In this document: positions 1 to 8,221 of the stretch, piece after piece
Layout: each line of letters opens with the position of its first letter
How positions within the stretch are numbered: the stretch's first letter is position 1
From: Phycisphaerae bacterium
GTDB taxonomy: Bacteria > Planctomycetota > Phycisphaerae > Phycisphaerales > UBA1924
Length of the DNA stretch: 64,000 nucleotides
Reading direction: 5' to 3'
Assembly (NCBI GenBank): GCA_002706885.1
Contig: PAKY01000011.1
Span: 1 to 64,000, forward strand
Translations under genes and position numbers: made by a program
The notes under the pieces: model-generated
What the model was told of the DNA's origin: nothing
The model's database searches: none
What the model saw: only the letters and a program-made list of their open reading frames with translations

Positions 1-30
1 AAGCCCCGGCGTTCGAACGCCGGGGCTTTC
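1..30. terminator. GC-rich hairpin, probable bidirectional terminator
   Basis: Positions 1-11 and 18-28 form a perfect 11-bp stem around the loop TTCGAA. The hairpin lies just beyond the stop codon of the minus-strand gene at 62-715 and is the only structure in that gap. The plus-strand side is followed by a short TTT; the minus-strand flank is outside the window, so the U-tract for the minus-strand gene cannot be judged. Confidence 0.6.
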
Positions 31-61
31 GTCATCATGACTCGTGATGTCTGAAGCCGAC

Positions 62-715
62 CTAGGAGCGTCGGCGGCGCACGGCGTCGAAGTCGAGGCC
101 TGTGACATCGAAGATCGTCAGGCCGCTCGAACCGCTGACCACGCCGTTCTCGACCACGACGGTGTCGCCGAGTCCGTTTGCCTCGAATCCGAAGTAGAGC
201 GGCGTGAGTCCGTCGATGTTCACCATGGTGAGCAGGTCGCGGCCGTCGGCTTCGAACGCGGTGATGGCCCAGACGTTGTGCGGATGATGAGGGTCGACGG
301 GGGGAGTGGGACCCGTCCCGAAGTCGTCGACCAGATTGTCGCTCAGGCTCACCGCGAGGAAGGCGCCCGATCCGTCGGTCGAGGTTTCGATCAGGATGTC
401 GGCCTTGCCGCGGGCGGCGACGGTGTGGTAGCCGTCGCCGTTGACATCGCCCGTGGCGACGCGAACGCCCGCCGCGAGGCCGGCGCCATCATCGACGGCG
501 ACGTTGATCTCGCGGACCTGCTGGACCGCGGGGAGCAGGAGACCAACGACGACGGCGGGATCGGCGCCCGGGCCGAGAACGTCGCCCGGCATGGCGAGGT
601 CGACGCCGGTCCCGGCGGGGGGGATGTTGGGGAGCAGGCTCGGATCGGCGGCGGCGGCGCCGATGACGGTGGACAGGGTCAGCGCGATTGACAGCTTCTG
701 CATCGGTGTGCTCAT
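62..715 (-). CDS. Exported protein with LLLPAVQ motif and RRRR tail, unknown function
   Basis: A 217-residue protein with an N-terminal signal peptide (about residues 1-23, ending in an AAAAD-like site). Residues 59-69 read LLLPAVQQVRE, which resembles the conserved N-terminal motif of the planctomycete DUF1559 family, although here it is not at a pilin-like N-terminus. Residues 89-95 (GDVNGDG) look like a Ca-binding FG-GAP/dockerin-type loop. The C-terminus ends in FDAVRRRRS, an arginine cluster like those closing PEP-CTERM-type sorting signals, but no clear PAP motif or hydrophobic helix precedes it. AAGGA lies just upstream of the ATG at 715. The function is unknown; an extracellular or surface location is inferred. 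The 149 bp between this gene and the next (716-864) show nothing recognisable. Confidence 0.75.
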   Translation of the reverse strand: MSTPMQKLSIALTLSTVIGAAAADPSLLPNIPPAGTGVDLAMPGDVLGPGADPAVVVGLLLPAVQQVREINVAVDDGAGLAAGVRVATGDVNGDGYHTVAARGKADILIETSTDGSGAFLAVSLSDNLVDDFGTGPTPPVDPHHPHNVWAITAFEADGRDLLTMVNIDGLTPLYFGFEANGLGDTVVVENGVVSGSSGLTIFDVTGLDFDAVRRRRS

Positions 716-864
716 TTCGGATCCTTCGACTTGATGGGGGGGACGTCGTTCCGGCGAGCGGTCGCCTCGTTAGGACCGCGACGCCCGCTCGTGGAACATG
801 GCGAAGGAACCGACCGATCGGGGACATCGATTGAGCAACGATTCCCGAAAAATCCGGCGGCGGG

Positions 865-1335
865 TCAGCTCGTGATCGCGGCGAGCGCAGCTCGGAGGCG
901 TTCGAGCAGGTCGCGATCGGTCGTGGCGGGGTCGGCGCGTCGGGCCGCGGCGAAGTCGTACGCGGCGAAGGGATCGAGGAGTCGCTTCGACTCATCCTCG
1001 GTCGCGTATCGCGGCACGGCGTGGGCGTGCAGTTCGGGGACCTGGTTGCAGAGGATCAGGTAGTTCACCCGCTCGCACCCGGTGGCACGGCGAACGGCGT
1101 CGCCGAGCGTCGCGAAGTCACCAAGGAACGCTCCCCTCGGCTTGCGAGGCATCTCATCGAGGTGCGGTGGCGCGACCCCGTCGATGAGCCGCGGGAGGAG
1201 CATGCAGCATCCAGGCAGGGCGTCCGGCTGCTGGTTCGCGAGGATGGCATAGCCCGAGGGGGGCTGGGCGATGAGCTGTGGGTCATCGCCCGCCTCGATT
1301 CGGGCGACGCGGTTGGCGATGGGGCCAGGTGTCAT
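865..1335 (-). CDS. HIT-family protein (nucleotide hydrolase/transferase fold)
   Basis: A 156-residue soluble protein. The segment NYLILCNQVPELHAHAVPRY near residues 91-110 matches the core strand and histidine triad of HIT proteins (usual form HxHxHxx followed by PR). The first triad histidine is replaced by Glu101, while His103 and His105, the likely nucleophile position, are kept. HIT proteins usually hydrolyse dinucleoside polyphosphates or AMP-phosphoramidates; the substrate here is unknown. Its start overlaps the stop of the upstream lipoprotein gene by 4 bp (ATGA), so the two are probably co-translated. The missing first His means activity should not be assumed. Confidence 0.7.
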   Translation of the reverse strand: MTPGPIANRVARIEAGDDPQLIAQPPSGYAILANQQPDALPGCCMLLPRLIDGVAPPHLDEMPRKPRGAFLGDFATLGDAVRRATGCERVNYLILCNQVPELHAHAVPRYATEDESKRLLDPFAAYDFAAARRADPATTDRDLLERLRAALAAITS

Positions 1336-1808
1336 TCGGCGCCGTCGGCTTCGGGGGCCGTTGATTCCGCGGCGTCGTCGGCCGGGTCGTCATCTCCGTC
1401 AGCGCCTTCGAGGTCGGCGGCCTCCTTTTCATCGTCGCCCGAGATGCTGAGGAAGGGGATGGTCGAGTCGATGTTGTTGATGGTCTTTCGGAGCGAGGCG
1501 AGGTGGGCGTCGAGCTTGGTGAGGTCCTCGTTGGTTTCGCCGAGGCCCTCGTTGATGGTGACGAGCGAGGCATCGATCGACTTGAGGGAGGCGTCGATGG
1601 AGCTGAGGGAGCGGTCGATGGAGGGGATCAGGTCGATCGCCTCGAGCTGCTTCTGGACCTCGATGAGCTCGTTGTTGGTCTCGTCGAGCTTGGCGTTGGT
1701 CCCGTTGAGGGAGTCGCGGATCTCGTTGACGACGCAGCCGGGGAGGGCGAGGGCGACGAGCAGTAGGGCCGCGGAGCAGGCGAGGGCGTGGCGGAGACGT
1801 TGGGTCAC
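1332..1808 (-). CDS. Small coiled-coil lipoprotein with acidic tail
   Basis: A 158-residue protein with a classic lipoprotein signal: basic start, hydrophobic stretch, and lipobox LPGC with the acylated Cys at residue 25. Residues about 30-115 have regular Leu/Ile heptads (LDETNNELIEVQKQL and similar) and should form a long coiled coil. Residues about 122-158 are very acidic (Asp/Glu/Ala). It is probably anchored in the membrane facing the periplasm and may act as a spacer or assembly protein. Its last codons overlap the start of the HIT gene by 4 bp. I do not recognise the family. Confidence 0.8.
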   Translation of the reverse strand: MTQRLRHALACSAALLLVALALPGCVVNEIRDSLNGTNAKLDETNNELIEVQKQLEAIDLIPSIDRSLSSIDASLKSIDASLVTINEGLGETNEDLTKLDAHLASLRKTINNIDSTIPFLSISGDDEKEAADLEGADGDDDPADDAAESTAPEADGAE

Positions 1809-1950
1809 GGGAGATCCTCCTGCCCGTCCTGTCGGAGGCCCGGGCTTGCGGGGAGGATAGCGAGCGGGGGCGGGGGGCTGGTGAAGCGATGTTCACGTGG
1901 GCATGGCGTCGAACAGCGTTTCGGGAACGATCGACAGTTCGCTGGCTTCA

Positions 1951-2457
1951 CTATCGATGCTCTAGCCAGCTCGAGATCGCTCGGACGATGGAGATGAGCC
2001 CGAGAAGCATCAGGCCGGCAGGCAAGATGAGGGCGATTGCCGCGCATCCTTTCCTCGTCACACGAGAGGCTGTCGTCTCCGGCTCCCGCCGCTTGCCCGC
2101 CGCCCTGATCGGTCCTTCCGCCCCCAGCCGCTGTAACCTCGATCGAACGGGTTCCGGATACAACTCAACGTTGGCGAGGCGGCACCGCGCGGGAAGCGCT
2201 GCGAGCATGTTTCCGACGAGTTCGCCGTGACGAGCGGCGAACCCTTCGATGTAGTGAGCGACCTCGTTGTCCGGGCGGTCGCTGACGAGGTACCACCGAC
2301 CTGCCTCGATCGGGTCCTTCATGTCCCGGCAGAGGTCGCCGAGGCGCCCGCACAGCACGGGGTCGTACCCGGTCGAAGTCAGATACGACGCGAGTCGCAG
2401 CTTCGCCGTGCCCAGGTCGCCGGCCGCGATATCCGCTTGGACGTCACGGCTGCTCAA
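1951..2457 (-). CDS. DUF6584-like protein with C-terminal membrane helix
   Basis: About 168 residues. The N-terminal part (DIAAGDLGTAKLRLASYL, then LGDLCRDMKDPIEAGRWY) resembles the helical repeat region of DUF6584, a tetratricopeptide-like family of unknown function. Near the C-terminus, ALILPAGLMLLGLISIV forms one transmembrane helix. I chose the TTG at 2457 because it overlaps the stop of the upstream carboxylase gene (TTGA) and begins close to the conserved DIAAGDL region. An ATG at 2505 in the same frame would add 16 residues and a 52-bp overlap and remains possible. It is likely co-transcribed with the carboxylase gene. Confidence 0.65.
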   Translation of the reverse strand: MSSRDVQADIAAGDLGTAKLRLASYLTSTGYDPVLCGRLGDLCRDMKDPIEAGRWYLVSDRPDNEVAHYIEGFAARHGELVGNMLAALPARCRLANVELYPEPVRSRLQRLGAEGPIRAAGKRREPETTASRVTRKGCAAIALILPAGLMLLGLISIVRAISSWLEHR

Positions 2458-4226
2458 ACCTGCAGCACCCCGGTCTTGAACTCGGCGTCCCAGTCCCATC
2501 CGCACGCCGCTCCGAGCCCCGCGATCAGTTCATCACGCGTGCGTTCGGGGCGGATGATTCGGTCGACCCACCCTCGCGCGGCGCCGTGGCGGATGTCCTG
2601 CTGTTCGCTGTAGCTCGCGTGGACGGCGGCGAGGATCTGCTTGTGGGTTTCGGGGTCGATCTGTTCGCCCTTGCGTTCACGGCTCTTCTCCTCGATCATC
2701 GCGAGGACGCCCGTGGCCTGGTTCGCGCCCATGACGGCGCACTTGGCGCCGGGCCAGGCGAAGGTCAGGAAGGGCTCGAAGGCGCGGCCGCACATGGCAT
2801 AGTTCCCGGCGCCGTAGCTGCCGCCCATGATGACGACGAGCTTGGGCACGACGCAGTTGCTCATGGCGTTGACCATCTTTGCGCCGCTGCGGATGATGCC
2901 CGACTGCTCGCTGTCGCGGCCGACCATGAATCCCGTGGTGTCGTGGAGGAAGACGAGCGGGATCTTCCGCTGGTTGCAGTCCATGATGAACCGCGCGGCC
3001 TTGTCGGCCGAGTCGTCGTAGATGACGCGCGGCATCTCCTTGGCCTTTGAAGGTCCGGCCTTGCCGCCGGGCTGCGTCCGCTCGGTGATCTTGCCCTGGT
3101 TGGCGACGATGCCGCAGGCGTGCCCGCCGATTCGCGCGTAGCCGCAGACGAGCGAGGGGCCGTAGTCGGCCTTGTACTCGTCGAAATCGGGCGCGAGCGT
3201 CTCGCCCTTGCCCCCCGCGGCGTCGCCGTCCGGGACGGTCCGCGCGTCGACGATCGCCGCGATGATGTCGAGGACGTCGTACTGGTGGCCCGGCTTGTCG
3301 GTGAAGTGGGTGTAGATGGAGTCTGGTTCAGCGACGGAGCGACGAAGCGACGAAGCGACGAAGGGCCTCGTTTCAGGATCCTCGTCGCTCTCTCCACCCT
3401 TCGTCGCTTCGTCGCTCTGTCGCTCCGTCGCTTTTCTTCGCTTCCCCAATACCTCCCGCAGCCGGAACAGGCACGCTTCGTCGTCGGGCTCCTTGAAATC
3501 GATCGTGCCGCTGATGGCGGCGTGCATGGAGGCGCCGCCGAGTTCCTCGTCGCTCACATCCTGGCCGATCGCGGCCTTTACGAGGGCTGGGCCGGCGAGG
3601 TAGAGGCCGCTGCCCTCGGTCATGAGCAGCGTGTCGCAGAGGACGGGGAGGTAGCCGCCGCCCGCGACGCAGTTGCCCATGATCGCCGCGGTCTGGGGGA
3701 TGCCCTCGGCGGAGATGACGCTGTTGAGGTAGAAGATCCGCCCGAAGTCGTCGGTGTCGGGGAAGACGTCCTCCTGGAGCGGGAGGTAGACGCCGGCGGA
3801 ATCGACGAGGTAGACGAGCGGGAGGCGTGCCATACGCGCGACGTGCTGCGCGCGGATGATCTTCTTGCAGGTCATCGGGAAGAAGGCGCCGGCTTTCACG
3901 GTCGCGTCGTTCGCGATGATCATGTGCGGGCGTCCGTGAATGAGGCCGACGCCCGTGACCACGCCCGCCGCTGGGGCGCCGCCGTGGTCGGCGTACATGC
4001 CGAACGCTGACCAGAGCCCGAGTTCGGTGAAGCCCGGGATCTCGTTCGCGTGGACGTCGGTCGATCCGCCCCCATCGATGAGGCGGGCGACGCGTTCGCG
4101 CGCGGTCAGGCGCTGCTTGGCGTGCTGGCGGTCGATGGCTTTCGCGCCGCCGCCGGAACGGATGGACGCTTCCTGGGACATGAAGTCAGCGGTGGTGTCG
4201 CGGAGGGTGGGGGTGGTGTCGGCCAT
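2454..4226 (-). CDS. Acyl-CoA carboxylase, carboxyltransferase subunit (PCC/MCC beta type)
   Basis: A 590-residue carboxyltransferase with both crotonase-like halves. The N-terminal half contains RLTARERVARLIDGG, YLVDSAGVYLP and the MGNCVAGGGYLPVL oxyanion region. The C-terminal half contains IYDDSADKAARFI, NTTGFMVGR-like DTTGFMVGRDSEQSG and IMGGSYGAGNYAMCGRAF. These are hallmarks of methylcrotonyl-/propionyl-CoA carboxylase beta subunits, which move the carboxyl group from biotin to an acyl-CoA. The biotin carboxylase partner is not in this window, so the substrate cannot be fixed. Residues about 265-299 are an extra Ser/Glu/Arg-rich segment encoded by a DNA palindrome, in the loop between the halves. 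Start ATG at 4226 was preferred to an in-frame TTG at 4256; no clear SD precedes either. Confidence 0.93.
   Translation of the reverse strand: MADTTPTLRDTTADFMSQEASIRSGGGAKAIDRQHAKQRLTARERVARLIDGGGSTDVHANEIPGFTELGLWSAFGMYADHGGAPAAGVVTGVGLIHGRPHMIIANDATVKAGAFFPMTCKKIIRAQHVARMARLPLVYLVDSAGVYLPLQEDVFPDTDDFGRIFYLNSVISAEGIPQTAAIMGNCVAGGGYLPVLCDTLLMTEGSGLYLAGPALVKAAIGQDVSDEELGGASMHAAISGTIDFKEPDDEACLFRLREVLGKRRKATERQSDEATKGGESDEDPETRPFVASSLRRSVAEPDSIYTHFTDKPGHQYDVLDIIAAIVDARTVPDGDAAGGKGETLAPDFDEYKADYGPSLVCGYARIGGHACGIVANQGKITERTQPGGKAGPSKAKEMPRVIYDDSADKAARFIMDCNQRKIPLVFLHDTTGFMVGRDSEQSGIIRSGAKMVNAMSNCVVPKLVVIMGGSYGAGNYAMCGRAFEPFLTFAWPGAKCAVMGANQATGVLAMIEEKSRERKGEQIDPETHKQILAAVHASYSEQQDIRHGAARGWVDRIIRPERTRDELIAGLGAACGWDWDAEFKTGVLQV
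3330..3432. repeat. In-frame palindromic repeat element inside the carboxyltransferase gene
   Basis: Two 36-bp arms (3330-3365 and 3397-3432) are inverted copies differing at two bases, around a 31-bp loop. Each arm is built from an 8-bp word, AGCGACGA, repeated about four times. The element keeps the reading frame open and encodes a hydrophilic insert not expected in the conserved family between the REVLGKR and YDVLDIIAAIVD segments. It resembles in concept the palindromic elements inserted into Rickettsia genes; whether it is repeated elsewhere in this genome cannot be seen here. Confidence 0.85.
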
Positions 4227-4317
4227 GCGGTCAAGGTAGCCGCGGGGCGGCCGCAATGCCTTCGATCATCGCCTGGTCATCCGTTCCAATGGCGTTGCGA
4301 CGGGGAGGCGCTGCCGC

Positions 4318-6252
4318 CTACCACCCGCCTCCACCGCCGCCACCACCCCCGCCGCCGACCGACCCTCCGCCGCCCATGCCGCTGGACGAAATCGAAGAAG
4401 ACGACGCGAGCGAGCCGGAGACGGAATTTCCGACAGAGCTCGACAGGTCGGACACGGTGAAATCGGAGAGAGTGGCGCCGATGTACCACGGGATGATGTG
4501 TTGGCGACGCGTCAGCCATTCGATGTCTTCGGGATCGCTCTCGAGCATCTGCTGGGCGATCTCCTCGAACTGCTCGCCCCACTCGCGTTCTCGGTCCAAC
4601 GCCACCGCGTAGGGCAGGTGCTCCTGCAACGCTTCGAGGCGGTCGGTCGCGGGGTTCGCGCGGAAGTTGTCGAGGAATCGCTCGTAGGCGTCGATCTCGT
4701 CCATGAGACGGCGGCCTTCGGGTGTGATGCGTCTGAGCGCGAAGAAGGCGATCGCGGCCGCGGCGATGGACATACCCAGGCCGATCGGCGCGAGGATCGA
4801 GCTTTGCCGCATGATCTCGCGGAGGACGAAGAGCTCGGCGAGCCAGAACGGAACCGCGAACGCGGTGAAGAGGACGGCTCCGACGGTAACAAGCGATCGA
4901 GCGGTCGGGGTCTTCGAAGCGTCGAACGCAGACGCCCAGATTGCCAGCGCGCCGAACGTGAGCGCGGTGACACCGACCGACCACAATGAGATGAACGCCG
5001 AGAAGAATCCGAGCGCAATCGCCCGTTGTTGGTCGGCGAGCATGGTCAGAACGAGGCCGACGATGACGGCCAATGCGAACCAGACCAGCCCCAGGAACCA
5101 GACGCCGCGGTTGCGGACGATGTGGGCGGGGAAGTGCTGGACCTTGACGTCGCCCCCGAACGCTCCGGACGCATCGGCGGCGGCCGCCGATGGACCGTCA
5201 CCGATCGTGACTTTGGTGGCGCCCTTCTTGAACAGTCGCTTGAGGAGCGTGCGTTCCTCGTTGAATCGCGGCTCGCCGTCCAGCCGCTCAAGGTCATGCC
5301 CGCCACCGTCCCGCTCGGTGATGCGAAACACACCCGCGACGCCGAGGTTGAGGATGCCCGCGGCGAACGCCGTGTTGTCGTACTTCCGCTTCTTCAGTAC
5401 ACGGCACGAGGCGGGCGAGAGGGCTTCCGGGGGCTTGTCGCGTGGCGGGAGGACCGAAGACGGCGCGGATCGACCGCGCAGCCACCACGCCACGATGTAG
5501 TAGATCACGACGCCGAAGGCGCCTGCGAGCACGGTGGCGCCGTAGGGGTCGGCGCCGAGCATCGCGGCGATGCGGTCGTTTGTCGACGGTCGCGTGACCG
5601 CTCCGGCGGGCCAGGCGACGGAAATCGTCAGCCCCTCGCCCGGCGCGAGTGTCCGAGCGGTCTTGATCTCGGCGCCGTCGGCGGTCTCGGTCGACGTCGC
5701 GTCGGCGCCGGCCTGTCCGGCCCGCCCCGTGTAGACGTCGATGCTCGTCGGCTTGCCCGCAGCGGCTGGAAGGGAAACCGTGGCCGACGCGCGCTCGATC
5801 GGGAACGCCCAGCCGTCGCCCGTCACGTTCCAATACAGCTCATCCACGGTTTCGTGATGACGGAGTTGCTGCTTTGCCTCATAGCTGATCGCGAAGGTGT
5901 GCGGCCCGGGTGAGAGTTTCCGATTCTCGCGGCCGATCCGGATCCGCAAGCCTCCCCCGATCGGTTCGATGGCGTAGGGCTCGTTCTGCCCGTCGCGTGT
6001 CACGCCGAGCACGGTGAACGCGGGGTTGAGCCGGGTGTAGTACGGGCCTCGGGCGAGCGTGGGGAGTTCGCGGTAAATCCCGCGCTTGATCTGATCGCCC
6101 CTCGCGACGACCTCGATGGTCTCGGTCACGACGATGGAGCCATCGGCGTTGACGAAGATGTCCGCATCGAACGACCGGATGACCTCCCGCTGCGCGAACG
6201 TCAACGTCGACAAAGCGGCGAGCGTTACCCAGGCGGTCAGTCTGCGTGTCAT
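4318..6252 (-). CDS. DUF2207 family membrane protein with polyglycine tail
   Basis: A 644-residue protein. A signal peptide (MTRRLTAW...LTFAQ) leads to a periplasmic DUF2207 domain of about 200 residues (IRSFDADIFVNADGSIVVTETIEVVA; YRELPT; ISYEAKQQL). A first TM helix follows (VLAGAFGVVIYYIVAWWL), then a cytoplasmic segment and several further helices around residues 385-510. The C-terminus is serine-rich and ends in a run of glycines before a final Trp, as is usual for DUF2207/TPM-like proteins. Function is unknown; it is an integral envelope protein. ATG at 6252 is preferred over an upstream start because AAGGAA lies 10 bp before it. The carboxylase gene follows 91 bp downstream on the same strand. 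Confidence 0.88.
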   Translation of the reverse strand: MTRRLTAWVTLAALSTLTFAQREVIRSFDADIFVNADGSIVVTETIEVVARGDQIKRGIYRELPTLARGPYYTRLNPAFTVLGVTRDGQNEPYAIEPIGGGLRIRIGRENRKLSPGPHTFAISYEAKQQLRHHETVDELYWNVTGDGWAFPIERASATVSLPAAAGKPTSIDVYTGRAGQAGADATSTETADGAEIKTARTLAPGEGLTISVAWPAGAVTRPSTNDRIAAMLGADPYGATVLAGAFGVVIYYIVAWWLRGRSAPSSVLPPRDKPPEALSPASCRVLKKRKYDNTAFAAGILNLGVAGVFRITERDGGGHDLERLDGEPRFNEERTLLKRLFKKGATKVTIGDGPSAAAADASGAFGGDVKVQHFPAHIVRNRGVWFLGLVWFALAVIVGLVLTMLADQQRAIALGFFSAFISLWSVGVTALTFGALAIWASAFDASKTPTARSLVTVGAVLFTAFAVPFWLAELFVLREIMRQSSILAPIGLGMSIAAAAIAFFALRRITPEGRRLMDEIDAYERFLDNFRANPATDRLEALQEHLPYAVALDREREWGEQFEEIAQQMLESDPEDIEWLTRRQHIIPWYIGATLSDFTVSDLSSSVGNSVSGSLASSSSISSSGMGGGGSVGGGGGGGGGGGW

Positions 6253-6337
6253 ACGCGGTGTATTCCTTCCCGTTAGGACCATGCCGCCACCTCGCGAGTC
6301 GTCGGCGATCGCGGGCGGCGGGCGTTAGTCTCTCTCC

Positions 6338-7945
6338 ATGAACGATATGAACGATCGCCCGCACACCCCCCGGCGCCCGCGCCCGTCGCTTCTCAGCGTA
6401 TTGGTTTGTTCGGCCGCGGCAGCTGTCGTTTTCACGACGGCATCCGCCCAGGACACGCCTCCTCCGAAGGAAACGATGCTCCCGGCGGACACGTTGCTCT
6501 ATCGCGGCTTCCCGGAGTCGCCCGCGTCGGTGACCGACACCGTCACGATCGACGGCGAGTCTGTGCGGTATCGCGCGGAGGCGGGGACGATTGCGATCTC
6601 CGCCGACGAGCGCACCCCGGCGGCACGTCTGTTCTACATCAGCTACACCCGTCTCGACGCGACGACGGGCGAGCCGCTCGAGGCTCGCGATCGACCGATC
6701 ACCTTCAGTTTCAACGGCGGCCCCGGTTCGTCGAGCGTGTGGCTGCACCTGGGCCTGTTCGGCCCGTACCGCGTGAGCTACGGCGACGACGTGGGCAACG
6801 CGACGCCACCTCCTTATGGGCTCGTGCCGAACGCTGAGAGCCTGCTCGATCTGAGCGATTTCGTCTTCATCGACCCGGTCTCGACCGGCTTCTCGCGTGT
6901 TGAAGAGGAAGTGGACGCGAGCGGCTACCACGGGCTCGAAGGCGATATCGAAGCCGTGGGGGCGTTCATTCAGCAGTACCTCTCGCGACACAAGCGCTGG
7001 TCGAGTCCGAAGTTTGTTGCGGGTGAGAGCTACGGGACGACCCGAGCGGCGGGACTGGCCGAGCACCTCTGGAATCGACACGGCGTCGGCCTCAACGGCG
7101 TCATGCTCATCTCGAGCATTCTGAACTTCCAGACGCTCCGCTTCGGCACGGGCAACGACCTGCCGCACATCCTCTTCTTGCCGAACTTCGCCGCGACCGC
7201 CTGGTACCACGATCAACTCGACGACGAGTTGCAGTCGATGGACGTCGCCGATCTGGTCGCGGAGGTTCACGCATTCGCGACGGGCGACTACGCGACGTAC
7301 CTCATGCGGAACGCGGACGCGGACGACGAACTCCGCGAGAGCGTGACACAGCGTCTCGCGCGGTACACCGGCCTGAGCGAGACGTATGTTCGCGACACGA
7401 ACCTCCGACCGGCGATGCCGGGGTTCTGCAAGCAGTTGCTTCGCGACGAGGGGATGACGGTCGGGCGGCTCGATTCGCGGTTCGTCGGTCGCGATCGCGA
7501 CAACGCGGGCGAGAGCAACGAGTTCGACCCGTCGTACTCGGCGATCCTCGGGAGCTACACCGCGGGGTTGAATGAACTGGTCCGCGAACGCATCGGCTTC
7601 GAGACCGACCTGCCCTACGAGATCCTCACCGGTCGCGTGCGACCGTGGGCGTATGGACGGGCGGGCGAGGGCCAGTTCGTCGATGTCGCCGAGCGGCTTC
7701 GCGGGGCGATGCAGCAGCAGCCGTATCTGCGGGTCTACCTCGCCAAGGGGTACTACGACCTTGCAACGCCTTCGGCGGCGGCGGACTACACGTTCGGACG
7801 GACCTTCGCCGACGAATCGCTCCGCGAACGCGTGATGCACCGGTCATACCCGGCGGGCCACATGATGTATGTGCATGCTCCGAGCCGGCGTCAGCAGCGT
7901 CAGGATTTGGTCGAGTTCTACACCCAAACCCTTGGTCAACAGTGA
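6338..7945 (+). CDS. Exported serine carboxypeptidase, S10 family
   Basis: A 535-residue protein with an N-terminal signal peptide (about residues 1-38, ending TTASAQ) and the full S10 alpha/beta-hydrolase layout. It contains FNGGPGSSSVWLH (oxyanion region), Ser231 in GESYG, Asp474 in GYYDLATP and His508 in PAGHMMYVH, which form the expected catalytic triad. It should remove C-terminal residues from peptides in the periplasm or outside the cell. It starts 85 bp from the divergently transcribed DUF2207 gene, so the two probably share a promoter region. Length is normal for bacterial S10 enzymes. Confidence 0.93.
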   Translation: MNDMNDRPHTPRRPRPSLLSVLVCSAAAAVVFTTASAQDTPPPKETMLPADTLLYRGFPESPASVTDTVTIDGESVRYRAEAGTIAISADERTPAARLFYISYTRLDATTGEPLEARDRPITFSFNGGPGSSSVWLHLGLFGPYRVSYGDDVGNATPPPYGLVPNAESLLDLSDFVFIDPVSTGFSRVEEEVDASGYHGLEGDIEAVGAFIQQYLSRHKRWSSPKFVAGESYGTTRAAGLAEHLWNRHGVGLNGVMLISSILNFQTLRFGTGNDLPHILFLPNFAATAWYHDQLDDELQSMDVADLVAEVHAFATGDYATYLMRNADADDELRESVTQRLARYTGLSETYVRDTNLRPAMPGFCKQLLRDEGMTVGRLDSRFVGRDRDNAGESNEFDPSYSAILGSYTAGLNELVRERIGFETDLPYEILTGRVRPWAYGRAGEGQFVDVAERLRGAMQQQPYLRVYLAKGYYDLATPSAAADYTFGRTFADESLRERVMHRSYPAGHMMYVHAPSRRQQRQDLVEFYTQTLGQQ

Positions 7946-8049
7946 GTTCGGTCGTCCTAGTCTCGACGGCTGATCGCCGATCCCCGATCCCCTCCATGGT
8001 GGAGTCGACGCCACCCACCACAAAATCTGACCCTTTTGTCTCCCGAACC

Positions 8050-8077
8050 TTGACACCTGTTGAGGATCTGGTAAGGT
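8050..8077 (+). promoter_or_regulatory. Candidate sigma-70 promoter for recA
   Basis: TTGACA at 8050-8055 is a perfect -35 box, followed after 16 bp by TAAGGT at 8072-8077 as a weaker -10. It lies about 145 bp before the recA start, in the 276-bp gap after the carboxypeptidase gene. No palindrome matching a LexA site was recognised here, but the LexA site of this lineage is not known to me. Confidence 0.5.
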
Positions 8078-8221
8078 TGTTCCTGTCGGGCACGCGTCTG
8101 TCGCCGCCCCCGACCGGTCGCCGGCCAACGAGGTCGGTCCGATTCGCGGCAGTGGGTGATCCCCCCACAGGGCTGGAAGATGCCTGAGGTCGGGAGCGCC
8201 AGGAAAGAAGGAGGGTCCACG

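Noticed and set aside
3330-3432. The long palindrome as a transcription terminator
   Set aside because: It lies inside a conserved reading frame, keeps the frame, and has no U-tract on either side.
5879-7840. A 653-codon minus-strand open frame antisense to the carboxypeptidase gene
   Set aside because: It is Arg/Val/Glu-rich shadow sequence created by GC-rich third positions; the opposite strand has a complete S10 enzyme with catalytic triad and signal peptide.
8056-8080. A LexA box in front of recA
   Set aside because: No clear palindrome of a known LexA type; the site in this lineage is unknown to me, so no claim is made.
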